Origin: Theristus sp. LFF4_11
Lineage: Eukaryota > Nematoda > Chromadorea > Monhysterida > Xyalidae
DNA: 64,000 nt
Direction of reading: 5' to 3'
Assembly (NCBI GenBank): GCA_030248135.1
Contig: JASANC010002475.1
Location: 44,441 to 108,440 of the forward strand
Part shown: positions 35,901 to 48,200 of the stretch, piece by piece
Layout of the letters: every line of letters starts with the position of its first letter
How positions within the stretch are numbered: the first letter of the stretch is position 1
Position numbers and translations under genes: made by a program
The notes under the pieces: generated by a model
Seen by the model: the letters and a program-made list of their open reading frames with translations, nothing else
The model's database searches: none
Told to the model about the DNA's origin: nothing

Positions 35901-38900
35901 AAATAGTTTTCCGCCGGCCTGGTGGCCAAAAATGTCGAAAAAACGTTTTTTTTGCCATATTTTTCTAACTCTTGTCTGCCAGGGTCATCGCATTCTGCTC
36001 TAAACTTGCTGACGTGACCTTCTGCTGTACTCTGAGTAAGTTTGATTTTCTAAATGGCCCAATGGAAACTCCATCCAAGCAAAAATATGGCTGTTTTCAA
36101 TCGATTTTGGCCGAAAATCACGTGACTACCGGCTGTTACCACTGATACTGAGAACTATGGAGATTGTTATGTTGGTAGAAAGTTAAGCTAACTCTTTAGA
36201 TACAATGTGGTAGTCAGATTGTGACCAGTCATAAATTACTGAGTTTGCAAAAGCTTTTTTTGCTTCATCAAATGTGGCAAATATAGCCAAAAATAGTGTT
36301 TTTCGCATGCTTTTATGTGTACTCATGTACAGGGTATTTCCTAGTGTGACGACAAGTTGCGGAGCAACGGTGACAAAATCCAAGAACGTGTATTAGAGCA
36401 ACTTTTTGCGCTGAATCCGAAAAAATGGTACCGTTGTTAAATTTTGCTACAGTAACCCAACATTCAGGATTTTTGTTTGGGTTGTTTCTGGTCCGTATGG
36501 TGTTATACTTGAACTAATAAGACTAAATTTAGTATCAATCAATTCTCTTTAATCAGATAATCAATTTTAATTAAATACCGTAATCATATCGTAACTGCCG
36601 TAACCCGAAAAGCACGCTTTTTACCGTTTTAACCATTTTTAAGCTTGAAAGTGGTATTTTTTTATTCCTGTAGTGTTCTTGAAAGAAAGTTCTAGTCAAA
36701 TTCAGCATTCGAAATATTCGAAAAACACTATTTTTTGCTATATTTGCCACATTTGGTGAAGCAAATAAAGCCTTTACAAACTCAGCAATCTATGACTGGT
36801 CACTACCTGAGTACCGCATTGTAGCCAAAAAGGTAGTTTAACTTTCTACCAACATAAGAATCTACGTAGTTCTCAGTATCAGTGGTAACAACCGGTAGTC
36901 ACGTGATTTTCGGCTAAAATCGGTCGAAAAACAGCCTTTATTTTTGCTTGGATGGAGTTTCCATTGGGTCATTTAGAAAATCAAACTTACTCAAAGTACA
37001 GCAGAAGGTCACGTCAGCAAGTTTAGAGCAGAATGCGATGACCCTGGCAGACAAGAGTTAGGAAAATATGGCAAAAAAGCCGTTTTTTCGACATTTTTGG
37101 CCACCAGGCCGGCGGAAACCTATTTTAAAATAGCCAAAAAGTAATAACGGGGCACGATTTTAACATCAACGTAAAGCCCAGAATCTGGGCTATCTTTTTG
37201 TTATTGCGAAATTTTCTGAAACCGTTAGAGCCGGGCGCTTTTTTAAAATCTCTGTCGTACAAGCCAGAATTTCAGTGCACAACTAAAAATTTGCTAAATT
37301 TAATCAAAAAGTAGTGGATCTGATTCAGTTTGTTCTCCTCTTTCACGTGGTCACCTCGGATATTTGCGTAAAATTGCTTTAAAAGCCCAGAAAATGCAAT
37401 TCGACGATCGGTCGCCGGAGTCACCGGCGCCCGTCGGCCAACACATAAAATGGCCATAACTCGGGTTACGGTAGGTGTTTGGCCGAAAAATTTTGTGCGC
37501 TTACTCAGGACACTTAGTAGGATCGTTTTAGCCCAAAATGTCAAAATTCCATTTTTGGCCATCGAGCGCTAGTCACACCGCTCTTATGTGCAAGACGTTT
37601 TAACATTGTCACAGACAAGTCGCAGAAATAAACTAAATAATCAAAAACAAAAGAGCTAAACGAAACCAAACGTTTCGCCTGGAACACCTGCATTCCGTCG
37701 CAGGCTGCGTGCTAGCCGCGCAGGGCCTGATCCAGGAAGCGCGCGACGTTTTCGCGCAAGTGCGCGAGGCAACCGCCGACTTCCCAGATGTTTGGCTGAA
37801 CATTGCGCACGTGTACGTGGAGCAGAAGCAGCACGTCGCCGCCGTGCAGATGGTGTGGTCAGATTTTGAGTGCAGTGTCTTTGTCTAAAGGCCCGGTTTG
37901 ATATCTGACGTATGCGCATACGGCACGTCACGGCACGTCACGTCACTTTATAGGTCCCGTATTACCGTATTCCATACTACCGTTCATACCTGACGTACGT
38001 CTGCATACGTCAGGTATGAACGGGCCTCAAAGATGTCACTGTTTCTTTACGCAGAATACAAGAAAAGCAGAAAAAAGCGGTATTGGAGTGGCACGAAAAC
38101 ATACTCAGCCACGAATTGCGGTTGTGCTTGAGTTCATGCCAAATGACATGCATTCGTTTTTTTTCGTGTATTGTATTGCAAAGTTGTGCGCTCTGTATTC
38201 TGCGACAAAAGTGACAGTCTTGAACAAACATACTTTATCTCTTGTTTTTTCAAGAGCGTGCACCCTGTTAGCACGCAGTGCTGTTGCACAGGCACAAACA
38301 AAGAAAAACGTGAAAAACTACACAGCAGCCTGGTGTCATGTCGCAGCACATGTAAGCCGGTGTGTTTGTTTGTGACTGTGCACAGCACACATTACGGCGT
38401 TACTGTTATGATGACGTTGAGGGGCATTCATGAAGCCGTATTTACGCACAGCTACGCGTCACTAAATACTGCTTCATGAATGCGCCTTTAGTGCAACTGT
38501 ATTCAAGCACAGCACAATGCACAAAATTGCGTTGTTTCAGTACGAGAACTGCATGCGCAAGTTCAACATGCACCGTAACGTCGACCTGCTGCTGTATTTG
38601 GCGCGTGCGTACTTTCGTGCTGGCAAACTCGCCGAGTGCAAGACTGCACTGCTAAAGGTGCGCATTTTGTTTTCGCTCTTCTGGAAATCTCACGTTTCAG
38701 ACGGCAAAGGTGGCCACACACGACCACACACCGCCATGAATCTCGTCTTGTGTCGGCCGATTTGTCTCCGTCTCTTCTCTGACGTCATTTCGCGGTGTAC
38801 TATATGGGCAATCAGCTGATTGGCTGGTGCACACGCATGCTCTCTGCGCAGGCATTGCTGTGCGGGCGGAGTTTGTCATGCACGGAACGCCATATGCATG

Positions 38901-39155
38901 TCGCACGTGATCACGAACCAATCAGCTGATTGCCTACAGTTTCGAGTTCGACTGTGAGCTGCTTCATGTAATCAGTTCCATCTGTTTTGATGCGATAAAA
39001 TGCGCTGTATGAAAACGAGCACATCAAACTAGTCAAATGCCACATAGCACGCATTTTAATAGATGAAAAGATGCAGGTAATGCGCCTTTCACCGCATAAA
39101 CTCGCGTCACTCCGCATTTCATTTTTCTGATTCCCCTAGTGTTTTTGCACTCGCG

Positions 39156-39214
<59 letters not shown>

Positions 39215-42200
39215 GGGATTTTTAGGCGATGTTTTTAGCCAGTGCTAACCCAGAGAAGCGTACAGAACGCCATTGAGTAGGGCGCCCATTGAGTGTTTCT
39301 CTGTCATTAAGTGCCTATACACCCCGTCGGCGGGGCTCGATCATGCCCATGCACGCAACGCCGGTTTCGCCGGAACGAAGCTGGCAGCGGTTGTTTATGG
39401 TCAGACCTCAGACCGGGTGTTTTGCAGTATTCGCTGATTGATGGATTTGTACACGTGTGACAAAAGTGTGGAGTGCTGTGATGTCACGCATGCATTCCGT
39501 GCACGCGTTGACTCCACCTCCTCCTCAGTCCGATGCATTCCGTGCACGCGTTGACTCCACCTCCTCCGCAGTCCGATGCATTCCGTGCACGCGTTTACTC
39601 CACCTCCTCCGCAGTCTATACACGCCCTACGGCGCGTTCGCATTCGTTCGTGCACAGGCTCGCCTGGTTGCGCCGCACGACCACGTGATCGTCTACAACA
39701 TGGCCTACGTGCTGAAGAGTCTCGCGACGCGCATCCTCGGCGATGAGAAGTCCAGTCTGAAGGTGGTGCTCAGCGCGGTCACCGACTTGAAGATTGCGCA
39801 GACGTGCGTTCGTTTTTGGTTTTTGTTTTTTGTTGCAGAGTCGTGTTGTTGTGTCGTAGTTGTTCCAGGGAGCCGATATAGATAGCTGGAGCAGATTTCC
39901 AGATGAGATAGAAGGCTGCAAAATTATTACTCGCAACGAAGCCCATTCATGTCGGTTTCTTTCTTTTGGCGAAAAACACGACAGCATTTCCGAACAAAAC
40001 GGACAATTTCGTTTTCCGTCTGTCATCCACAGTTTGACTGTCAATGAAGTTCGAACAAGTGTAACAATCCCAATCATAGTTGTTCCAGAGCCGAGGGGGG
40101 GGGATATAGAGGGGAAAAAATTTTGGAGGGAGGGAGGGAGGGGGGAGTTGGGGGGGGGGAAAATTAAATTTATAAAACGCTAAAAAGCTATAAAAACAGC
40201 AAAATAATGCTAAAAATACACTAAAAATCAAGTATAAACGCGTATTTTACCTAAAATTAACGAAATTTTTAAGAATTACGAGCAAAAATGGTCAATTTTG
40301 GTCAAAAATTGACTCATTTTATGTCTTCGAAGACAAAAATTTTCAGATAGATAGCTGGCTGAGAAATTTTTTTAGATAGATAATAGCTGAGCCGAAAAAA
40401 ACTGTCTGATAGAGATAGATTCAAAAATTTTTTTGGGGGGGGCGGCCCCCCAGGCCCCCCCCCCCCTAGAACAACTATGATCCCAATGCAGAACTTGCAT
40501 ACTTTATTCGTTCTTGTTTTTATTCTGATAGACTCTGTCCGCATGTTCAGGTATTTCACGTACCTTTCGAAACCGAAACCAATGGACCTGCCATCGAGCA
40601 CGCACCACCGTCATATTGACCGCCATTTGGCGCACGCCGAGGCACGCCAATGTGGCGATTTAGTGTCACAGGTGAGAGGCACGCCAATGTGGCGATTTAG
40701 TGCCACAGGTGAGAGGCACGCCAATGTGGCGATTTAGTGTCACAGGTGAGAGGCACGCCAATGTGGCGATTTAGTGTCACAGGTGAGAGGCACGCCAATG
40801 TGGCGATTTAGTGTCACAGGTGAGAGGCACGCCAATGTGGCGATTTAGTGTCGCAGGTGAGAGGCACGCCAATGTGGCGATTTAGTGTCACGGGTGAGAG
40901 GCACGCCAATGTGGCGATTTAGTGTCTCAGGTGAGAGGCACGCCAATGTGGCGATTTAGTGTCTCAGGTGAGAGGCACGCCAATGTGGCGATTTAGTGTC
41001 ACAGGTGAGAGGCACGCCAATGTGGCGATTTAGTGTCACAGGTGAGAGGCACGCCAATATGGCGATTTGGTGTCACAGGTGAGAGGCACGCCAATGTGGC
41101 GATTTAGTGTCACAGGTGAGAGGCACACCAATGTGGCGATTTAGTGACACAGGTGAGAGGCACGCCAATATGGCGATTTGGTGTCACAGGTGAGAGGCAC
41201 GCCAATGTGGCCATTTAGTGACACAGGTGAGAGGCACGCCAATGTGGCCATTTAGTGACATAGGTGAGAGGCACGCCAATGTGGCGATTTAGTGTCACAG
41301 GCAGGGCGTTTCCTCCCACCCCCAAAATTTTTTGTTGCGATTTCAGGAGCTGAAACCGTGACAGAAGGGGGGTTTTCGGGTACGCTGAGTTCAAAAATCT
41401 TATTTACAAGTTTGCCCGACGCTTCTACTGTGCCCTAAACGCGTATGTCATGGGGATGAGGAGGGAAAATTCCTTGATAATCAATTTTAAATGAAAAACG
41501 CATCACAAGGAACCTGAAATCCTGTTACAAATACAAATCGAGGTCGCTGAGTCCGAATATAACGTTTATTTTGCCATACGAATTACTCCGCGCCCTAAAA
41601 ACGGCTTCTATAGGGACGGAAAGGGAAAAAATTGAAAAAATCGGAAACTAGCCAAAAAAAATTTGAAAACTAAGCCATAAACACAAATCGAGGTCGCTGA
41701 GTCCAAATATAACGTTTATTTTGTTATACGAATTACTTCGCGCCCTAAAAACGGCTTCTATAGGGACGGAAAGAGAAAAAAATTGAAAAAAATCGGAAAC
41801 TAGCCAAAAAATCTGAAAACTAAGCCATAAACACAAATCGAGATTGCTGAGTCCGAATATGACGTTTATTTTGCCATACGAATTACTCTGCACCATAAAA
41901 ACGGCTTCTGTAGGGACGAAAAGGAAAAAACAAAAAAATCGGAAACTAGTGAAAAAATCCGAAACTGAGCCATAAATACAATTTAAGGTTGCTGAGTCCG
42001 AATATAATGTTTGTCTTGCTATACAAAATACTCTGCACCCTAAACACAACTACTATAGGGACAAAAAGGGAAAAAATCGGAAACTAGCCAAAAAAACTGA
42101 AAACTGAGCCATAAACACAAATCGAGGTCACTGAGTCCGAATATAACGTTTATTTTGCCATACGAATTACTCCGCGCCCTAAAATGGCCTCTATAGGGAC

Positions 42201-45200
42201 GAAAAGAGAAAAAACTTTAAAAAATTGGAAATTAGTAAAAAACCTGAAAACTGATCCATAAATACAAATCGAGGTCTCTGAGTCCGAATATGACGTTTAT
42301 TTTTGCTGCGCACCCTAAAAACGGCCTCTATAGGGACAGAAAGGGGAAAAATTGAAAAAATCGGAAACTAGCCAAAAAATTTTGAAAACTAAGCCATAAA
42401 CACAAATCGAGGTCGCTGAGTCCGAATATGACGTTTATTTTGACATGCAAATTATTTCGCACCCTAAAAACGGCTTTTATAGGGACGAAAAGGAAAAAAA
42501 TTGAAAAAATCGGAAACTAGTCAAAAAAATCTGAAAACTAAGCCATAAACACAAATCGAGGTCACTGAGTCCGAATATAACGTTTATTTTGACATACGAA
42601 TTACTCCGCACCCTAAAAACGGTTTCTATAGGGACGAAAAGGAAAAAATCTATTCGGACTCAGCGACCTCGATTCGTGTTTATGGCTTAGTTTTCAGATT
42701 TTTTTGAATAATTTCCGATTTTTTTAATTTTTTTCCTTTTCGTCCCTATAGAGGCCATTTTTAGGGTGCGGAGTAATTCGTATGTCAAAATAAACGTTAT
42801 ATTCGGACTCAGTGACCTCGATTTGTGTTTATGGCTTAGTTTTCAGATTTTTTGACTAGTTTCCGATTTTTTCAATTTTTTTCTTTTTCGTCCCTATAAA
42901 AGCCGTTTTTAGGGTGCGAAATAATTTGTATGTCAAAATAAACGTCATATTCGGACTCAGCGACCTCGATTTGTGTTTATGGCTTAGTTTTCAAATTTTT
43001 TGGCTAGTTTCCGATTTTTTCAATTTTTCCCCTTTCTGTCCCTATAGAGGCCGTTTTTAGGGTGCGCAGCAAAAATAAACGTCATATTCGGACTCAGAGA
43101 CCTCGATTTGTATTTATGGATCAGTTTTCAGTTTTTTTTACTAATTTCCCATTTTTTAAAGTTTTTTCCCTTTTCGTCCCTATAGAGGCCATTTTAGGGC
43201 GCGGAGTAATTCGTATGGCAAAATAAACGTTATATTCGGACTCAGTGACCTCGATTTGTGTTTATGGCTCAGTTTTCAGTTTTTTTTGCTAGTTTCCGAT
43301 TTTTTTTAAATTTTTTTCCCTTTCCGTCCCTATAGAGGCCGTTTTTAGGGCGCGGAGTAATTCGTATAGCAAATATTCGGACTCAGCGACCTCGATTTGT
43401 ATTTGTAACAGGATTTCAGGTTCCTTGTGGTGCGTTTTTTCATTTAAAATTGATTATCAAGGAATTTTCCCTCCTCATGCCCATGGCATACGCGTTTAGG
43501 GCACAGTAGAAGCGTCGGGCAAACTTGTAAATAAGATTTTTGAACTCAGCGTACCCGAAAACCCCCCTTCTGTCACGGTTTCAGCCCCTGAAATCGCAAC
43601 AATAAATTTTGGGGGTGGGAGGAAACGCCCTGGTCACAGGTGAGAGGCACGCCAATGTGGCCATTTAGTGACACAGGTGAGAGGCACGCCAATGTGGCCA
43701 TTTAGTGACACAGGTGAGAGGCACGCCTGGCAGACGGTGCACGTACTTCCAGAGGGGCACAGGACAGATCCCTTATGAGAGGTCACCGTTTTTCTACATC
43801 TCACCGATGACACGATACGACCTTCCAGTTGTCATTCAGTGCTCGCCTGGAAATGTCTGTTGATACAGCCCTAGTGGTGCAGAGAGTCCTAATAGTCTAG
43901 TCCGTGATCGTCTTCCAGCTACAGTCAGCCTGTAGTCGGTCACTTTCGTCCATGCAGCATGGTTGTTGTTCTCTCACTGATGCACTTTCAAACGAACATG
44001 CGCGCTCAAACGGAACGTTTTTTCGGTTTTCAACGTGAGATTATTGCAAGTGTTTTGTCCAAAAAAGGCACTGTCTTCCGTAGACGAGCAGTATAGTTGA
44101 TGCTAATGTCGTGGCCAATCAGACGCGGAATGTGCAGCTGGATTTCCAAATGCCGCGAACTGAGACAACAAAAAAAATGACGAAAGTGTTTTCGCTATTT
44201 TTGCTCCAAAGCTCAATTTTGCACCATTGCAGGCGCAATACCACGTGCAACGAGCTCGCCTGAAGGACGAAGAGGAGCGAGCGGCACGGGAACGTCAGCA
44301 GCGGGAACGGGAAATCTTGGAAGAACGTCAACGGGAATTGCAGGTGGGGGCGTGGGTGCGTGACGGAAAGGGCGAGAAAAATGTGTATTTTTCTTTGTTG
44401 TTGGTGATTTTTTTTGTTTGTTTTGCTTTTTTATAGTGCTGGATGTTCCGTGCCCTTTCCAGCACACCAATAATCGTTCCATTCTTCGTGAAACAATTCA
44501 AGAAAAACGATTTTTTTCAGTTTTTACAGCCGATTTCACCATGAAATCCATGACAAAGAGAGAGAAGAAAACTTGTTTTGTCGAAAACTTTTCAGTTGTG
44601 TTTTTCTTTTCTGATTCAGCGCGAACGCGAGGCCGAGGAGCAGCGTAACTTGCGCGAGTTGCAGGCACGCCGCCAGCAGTTCATTGAGCGAACCAGGGGC
44701 ATCATGTTCATACCGGAGGTGGAGGCGGAGCCGAAAAAGTCGAAGTCGACCGCTGCACGCTCGGTATGCGCGACATGACGAGTAACGCTGGGAGTAGTTT
44801 TGCATTTCAAAATTCGCCAAACGATCCTTCATGATTGCGTGATTGCTGATCGCAAATTTGAATTGACGCGTCCACGGTGTGCAAACGCATTGAGCACAAC
44901 CATCAATTGCAAGCACACCAGTGTGGTGACGGCGTGGTGAAGCAAACGATCTGCAGGGAGTGGGACCAGCACCATGTTGCGGTGACCGGTATGCTCCACC
45001 CCCCCCAATCTACGAGAATGACAGGACATAAAGCAGGAATCTTGAAACGGAATTTTTGAATCCGAAAATTTCCGTCGTCGTTCAGGGCCGCAAGCGCGAC
45101 GACGAATTCGTGAACGACAGCTCCGACCTCGAGTTTGACGACACGGCGGCCGGCGGCGGCGACGCGAACGCGGCTGCGGCCGAGCGAAAACGCCGAAGAC

Positions 45201-48200
45201 GCGAGAAACACGCGCTCCGGAAACGGATGAAACGCGAGCGCAGGGAGCGACGCAAGAAGGCGCGGTGAGTGCGTTCATGGAGCCTGCTGTAGGTTGGGGG
45301 AGGGAATCACAGCGTGAATTCAAGCGGCATTCATGGAAACAGTAGTTGGTGACGCGTAGCAGTGGTCAAACGTAGCTACGCGGTTACTAAATTACCGTTA
45401 CTTCCTGATTGCTCCTTTTCGCGATGGCGTCATGGACAATGCCTGTTGTCTTGTTCGTTCGTGTTGGTGTTCTTTTTAGGCGATGTTCTTAGCCAGCACT
45501 AACTCAGAGAAGCGTACAGAACGCCATTGAGGAGGGCGTTATCGGGTTTTCTCTGTCATTAAGCGCCTGTACACCCCATCGGCGGGGCTCGATCCCCCGA
45601 GCGCACAGACAACAGTCTAACGCACTACCACCAGGCCACGAGCGGTGACAATGCACGCAACGCCGGTTTCGCCGGAACGAAGCTGGCAGCGGTTGTGTAT
45701 GGTCAGACCGGGTGTTTTGCAGTATTCGCTGATTGATGGGTTTGTACACGTGTGACAAAAGTGTACATGGTGTTTTTGGCTTGCCTACTCATGGTGTCTT
45801 ACACTTCTCTGGTATTATGCCGTGCACTGCAGAATAAAACTAAACTGAACTGAACTGAAAGTGTGGAGTGGTGTGATGTGACGATACATTCCGTGCACGC
45901 GTTGACTCCACCTCCTCCGCAGTCCTTGTCTCCTGCAATCCTGCGCGCGTCTAATTCATTCATTCATTCATTTTATTTCGCATGAATTCGGGATGCTCCG
46001 CTAAAACTGTTAAGACGGCATGAGATACGGAGACCCATAAAACAACGTAAAACATGAAAACACAAAAAACGAACCAGACAAAAAAGAAAAAATACACGGA
46101 CCCGAAAAAAGCCAAAAAAGAAAAAAATAAAAAAAAGAAAAAAGAAAAAGAATAAATGTACGTTTTTCTAAAGCAATGCTAATGCTAAACAGCGTGTGTG
46201 TGTTTTTTCCAGCGAAGCGGCGCTTGAGGCGGGCACCACGGCGATTTTGAGCGACAGCGAACCGGAGGAAGACTCGGAAGAGCAGGATCGACCGCGCGTG
46301 AAGCGACGACGCGGCGGCGACTCGCCCGATCTGTCCGCGAAACAGAAGATGAAAGGTGTTCAGTTGGTTTTGTGGTTGAATTTTGGCTCATTCGGTCGTT
46401 TTTCTTTGAAGTGGAGCATAGATTTGGTCACTGGATCACTAAATATAGGCGTGGCGAATCGGTACAACAATGAAAAACAAAAGAACGATTGCTTTCTGGC
46501 ACAAGAAACAGCGTGAAAATAGGTAATGTTCGCGATGGATTCCTTCATGAAATCCAAGGACACTGAAAACCCGCTCACACTTAATGGCTGAGTGCTTTGT
46601 TTTCAAGCTGGTCAGGCAGCCAGCTTGAATGTTGTTAGTTTTGTCGCGTCTGTAGCGCAGGTGTAGGGCTTTCGCCTGCCGTTCAGTAGGTGGAAAGTTC
46701 GAACCTCGCTGCGGACAAGACACACAATGGAGAAACTAAAGTGACCTAACAAGATCTAATGGTCTACTCCGTTAAATTGGGCTCGGGGCAGTATTGCCCG
46801 TTTCCGCCGGAGTTTGATATTTTAGGGTTTCCGGAACCGGCGCGCGAACAAATAAATTAAAAAAAAATTAGTTTCGCAACTTTTCCATACTTTATGCCAC
46901 AGCAGTGGCCAAACACGCCCTCACACCCGCAAAAAGATTAAAAATATTTCGTTGCTCGATTTTTTTCAGTGAAAAGCAAAGAGTACCTGTCGACGTCGTC
47001 CAGCAGCTCTGATGAGGCGCCCAAGAATCGGGCCGCTCAGCCGCAGGCGGAGAGCAGCGACAATGTTCAGGAGGCAGACAACGGGCAACGGCGCAGCACC
47101 AGTGACTCGGACGCACGGTTGGTGGCTGCGGTCGGAATCTGTGCTGGTGGTGTACCACGGAGTGCACCCCTCACACCAGTGATCCCCTCCAAAAGTGCTG
47201 TTGCGCGTTGGTCGCGCTCCGGTTTGGGTTGCCGGTATCATTCGCTCGTTGTTGATTTCGATCGTTTGTCAGTTTCTCTTTTTTTGGAGTGCACTGTCGA
47301 TTTCTGAAGGGATGTTCAGAAAGATTTTCTTTTACCTTTTCTTCAACTATCCATCTGGTTTTATCTGTTTTTTCTTTCCTTTCAGCAGTCCAACAAAGAA
47401 ACGAGCCACTGTGAGCAGCAGTAGCGACGCGGAATCACAGTCAGACGCGAGCAGCGGTGCGGCGGCGAGTGAGTCTGAATACAAAGGCCAAAAAATATAC
47501 ATAGTCTGAAAAAAGTTGTTAGAAAGAAAAAAACCTGATGAGCAGCTTGATCGCAGTGGTTTTCCGCTGAACACTTTTGTCTATCTTGCTAATATATGCA
47601 ACTAGCTGATTGGTTGGTCATAGTAATTCTCGGCGCTGATTGATTAGACATGAACAGTTCTCAGCGTTGATTGGTTGGTCATGACGTCATATTTTCCAGA
47701 TGGACTGTAGTCGCGGTCACTTCTCTCGTGCATGTCAATTGTATTACCGTTTGCATGCGGACCGCACGGCTTCTTGTTTAAAAGTACATGTACGGTGGAG
47801 GTGGTCCTCTTCCTCTTTAACACAGAAATGCGAAAACCAGTTTGATCCTGTTTCACCTTGTCAGAAAGGCTTGGCTTAGGATTAGTTTTAGGGTGTAGAC
47901 TGTAGAACCTACAACGACTTTAAAATGCAAGCAACATCTGGTCGAAAATCAAAAATCATTTTTTTAAATATGAACACAACCAATCAACACCAGACGCCCC
48001 GGCGAAGCAGCGTCCGGCAGCGGCGTCAACCGCCAGCTCATCATCGTCGTCGTCGTCGTCGTCGCCGAGCAGAGCGAGACGCGAGCGAAAGCGAACGGCG
48101 CCACGGAAACGTGCCGCTCAGGTGGCCAGCGGCGACGGAAGCAGCGCCAGCGGCAACGACGCTCAAAAGGCGACCGCTCGCAGCGGCGCACCGGGCGCAA

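Noticed and set aside
40639..41301. CRISPR-like direct repeats
   Set aside because: Repeats are contiguous without spacers, in a eukaryotic intron. Same for the 25-bp, 31-bp and 16-bp arrays.
41648..42049. 133-codon minus-strand ORF
   Set aside because: Translation of the 145-bp internal units of the fold-back element; repeated text, no family.
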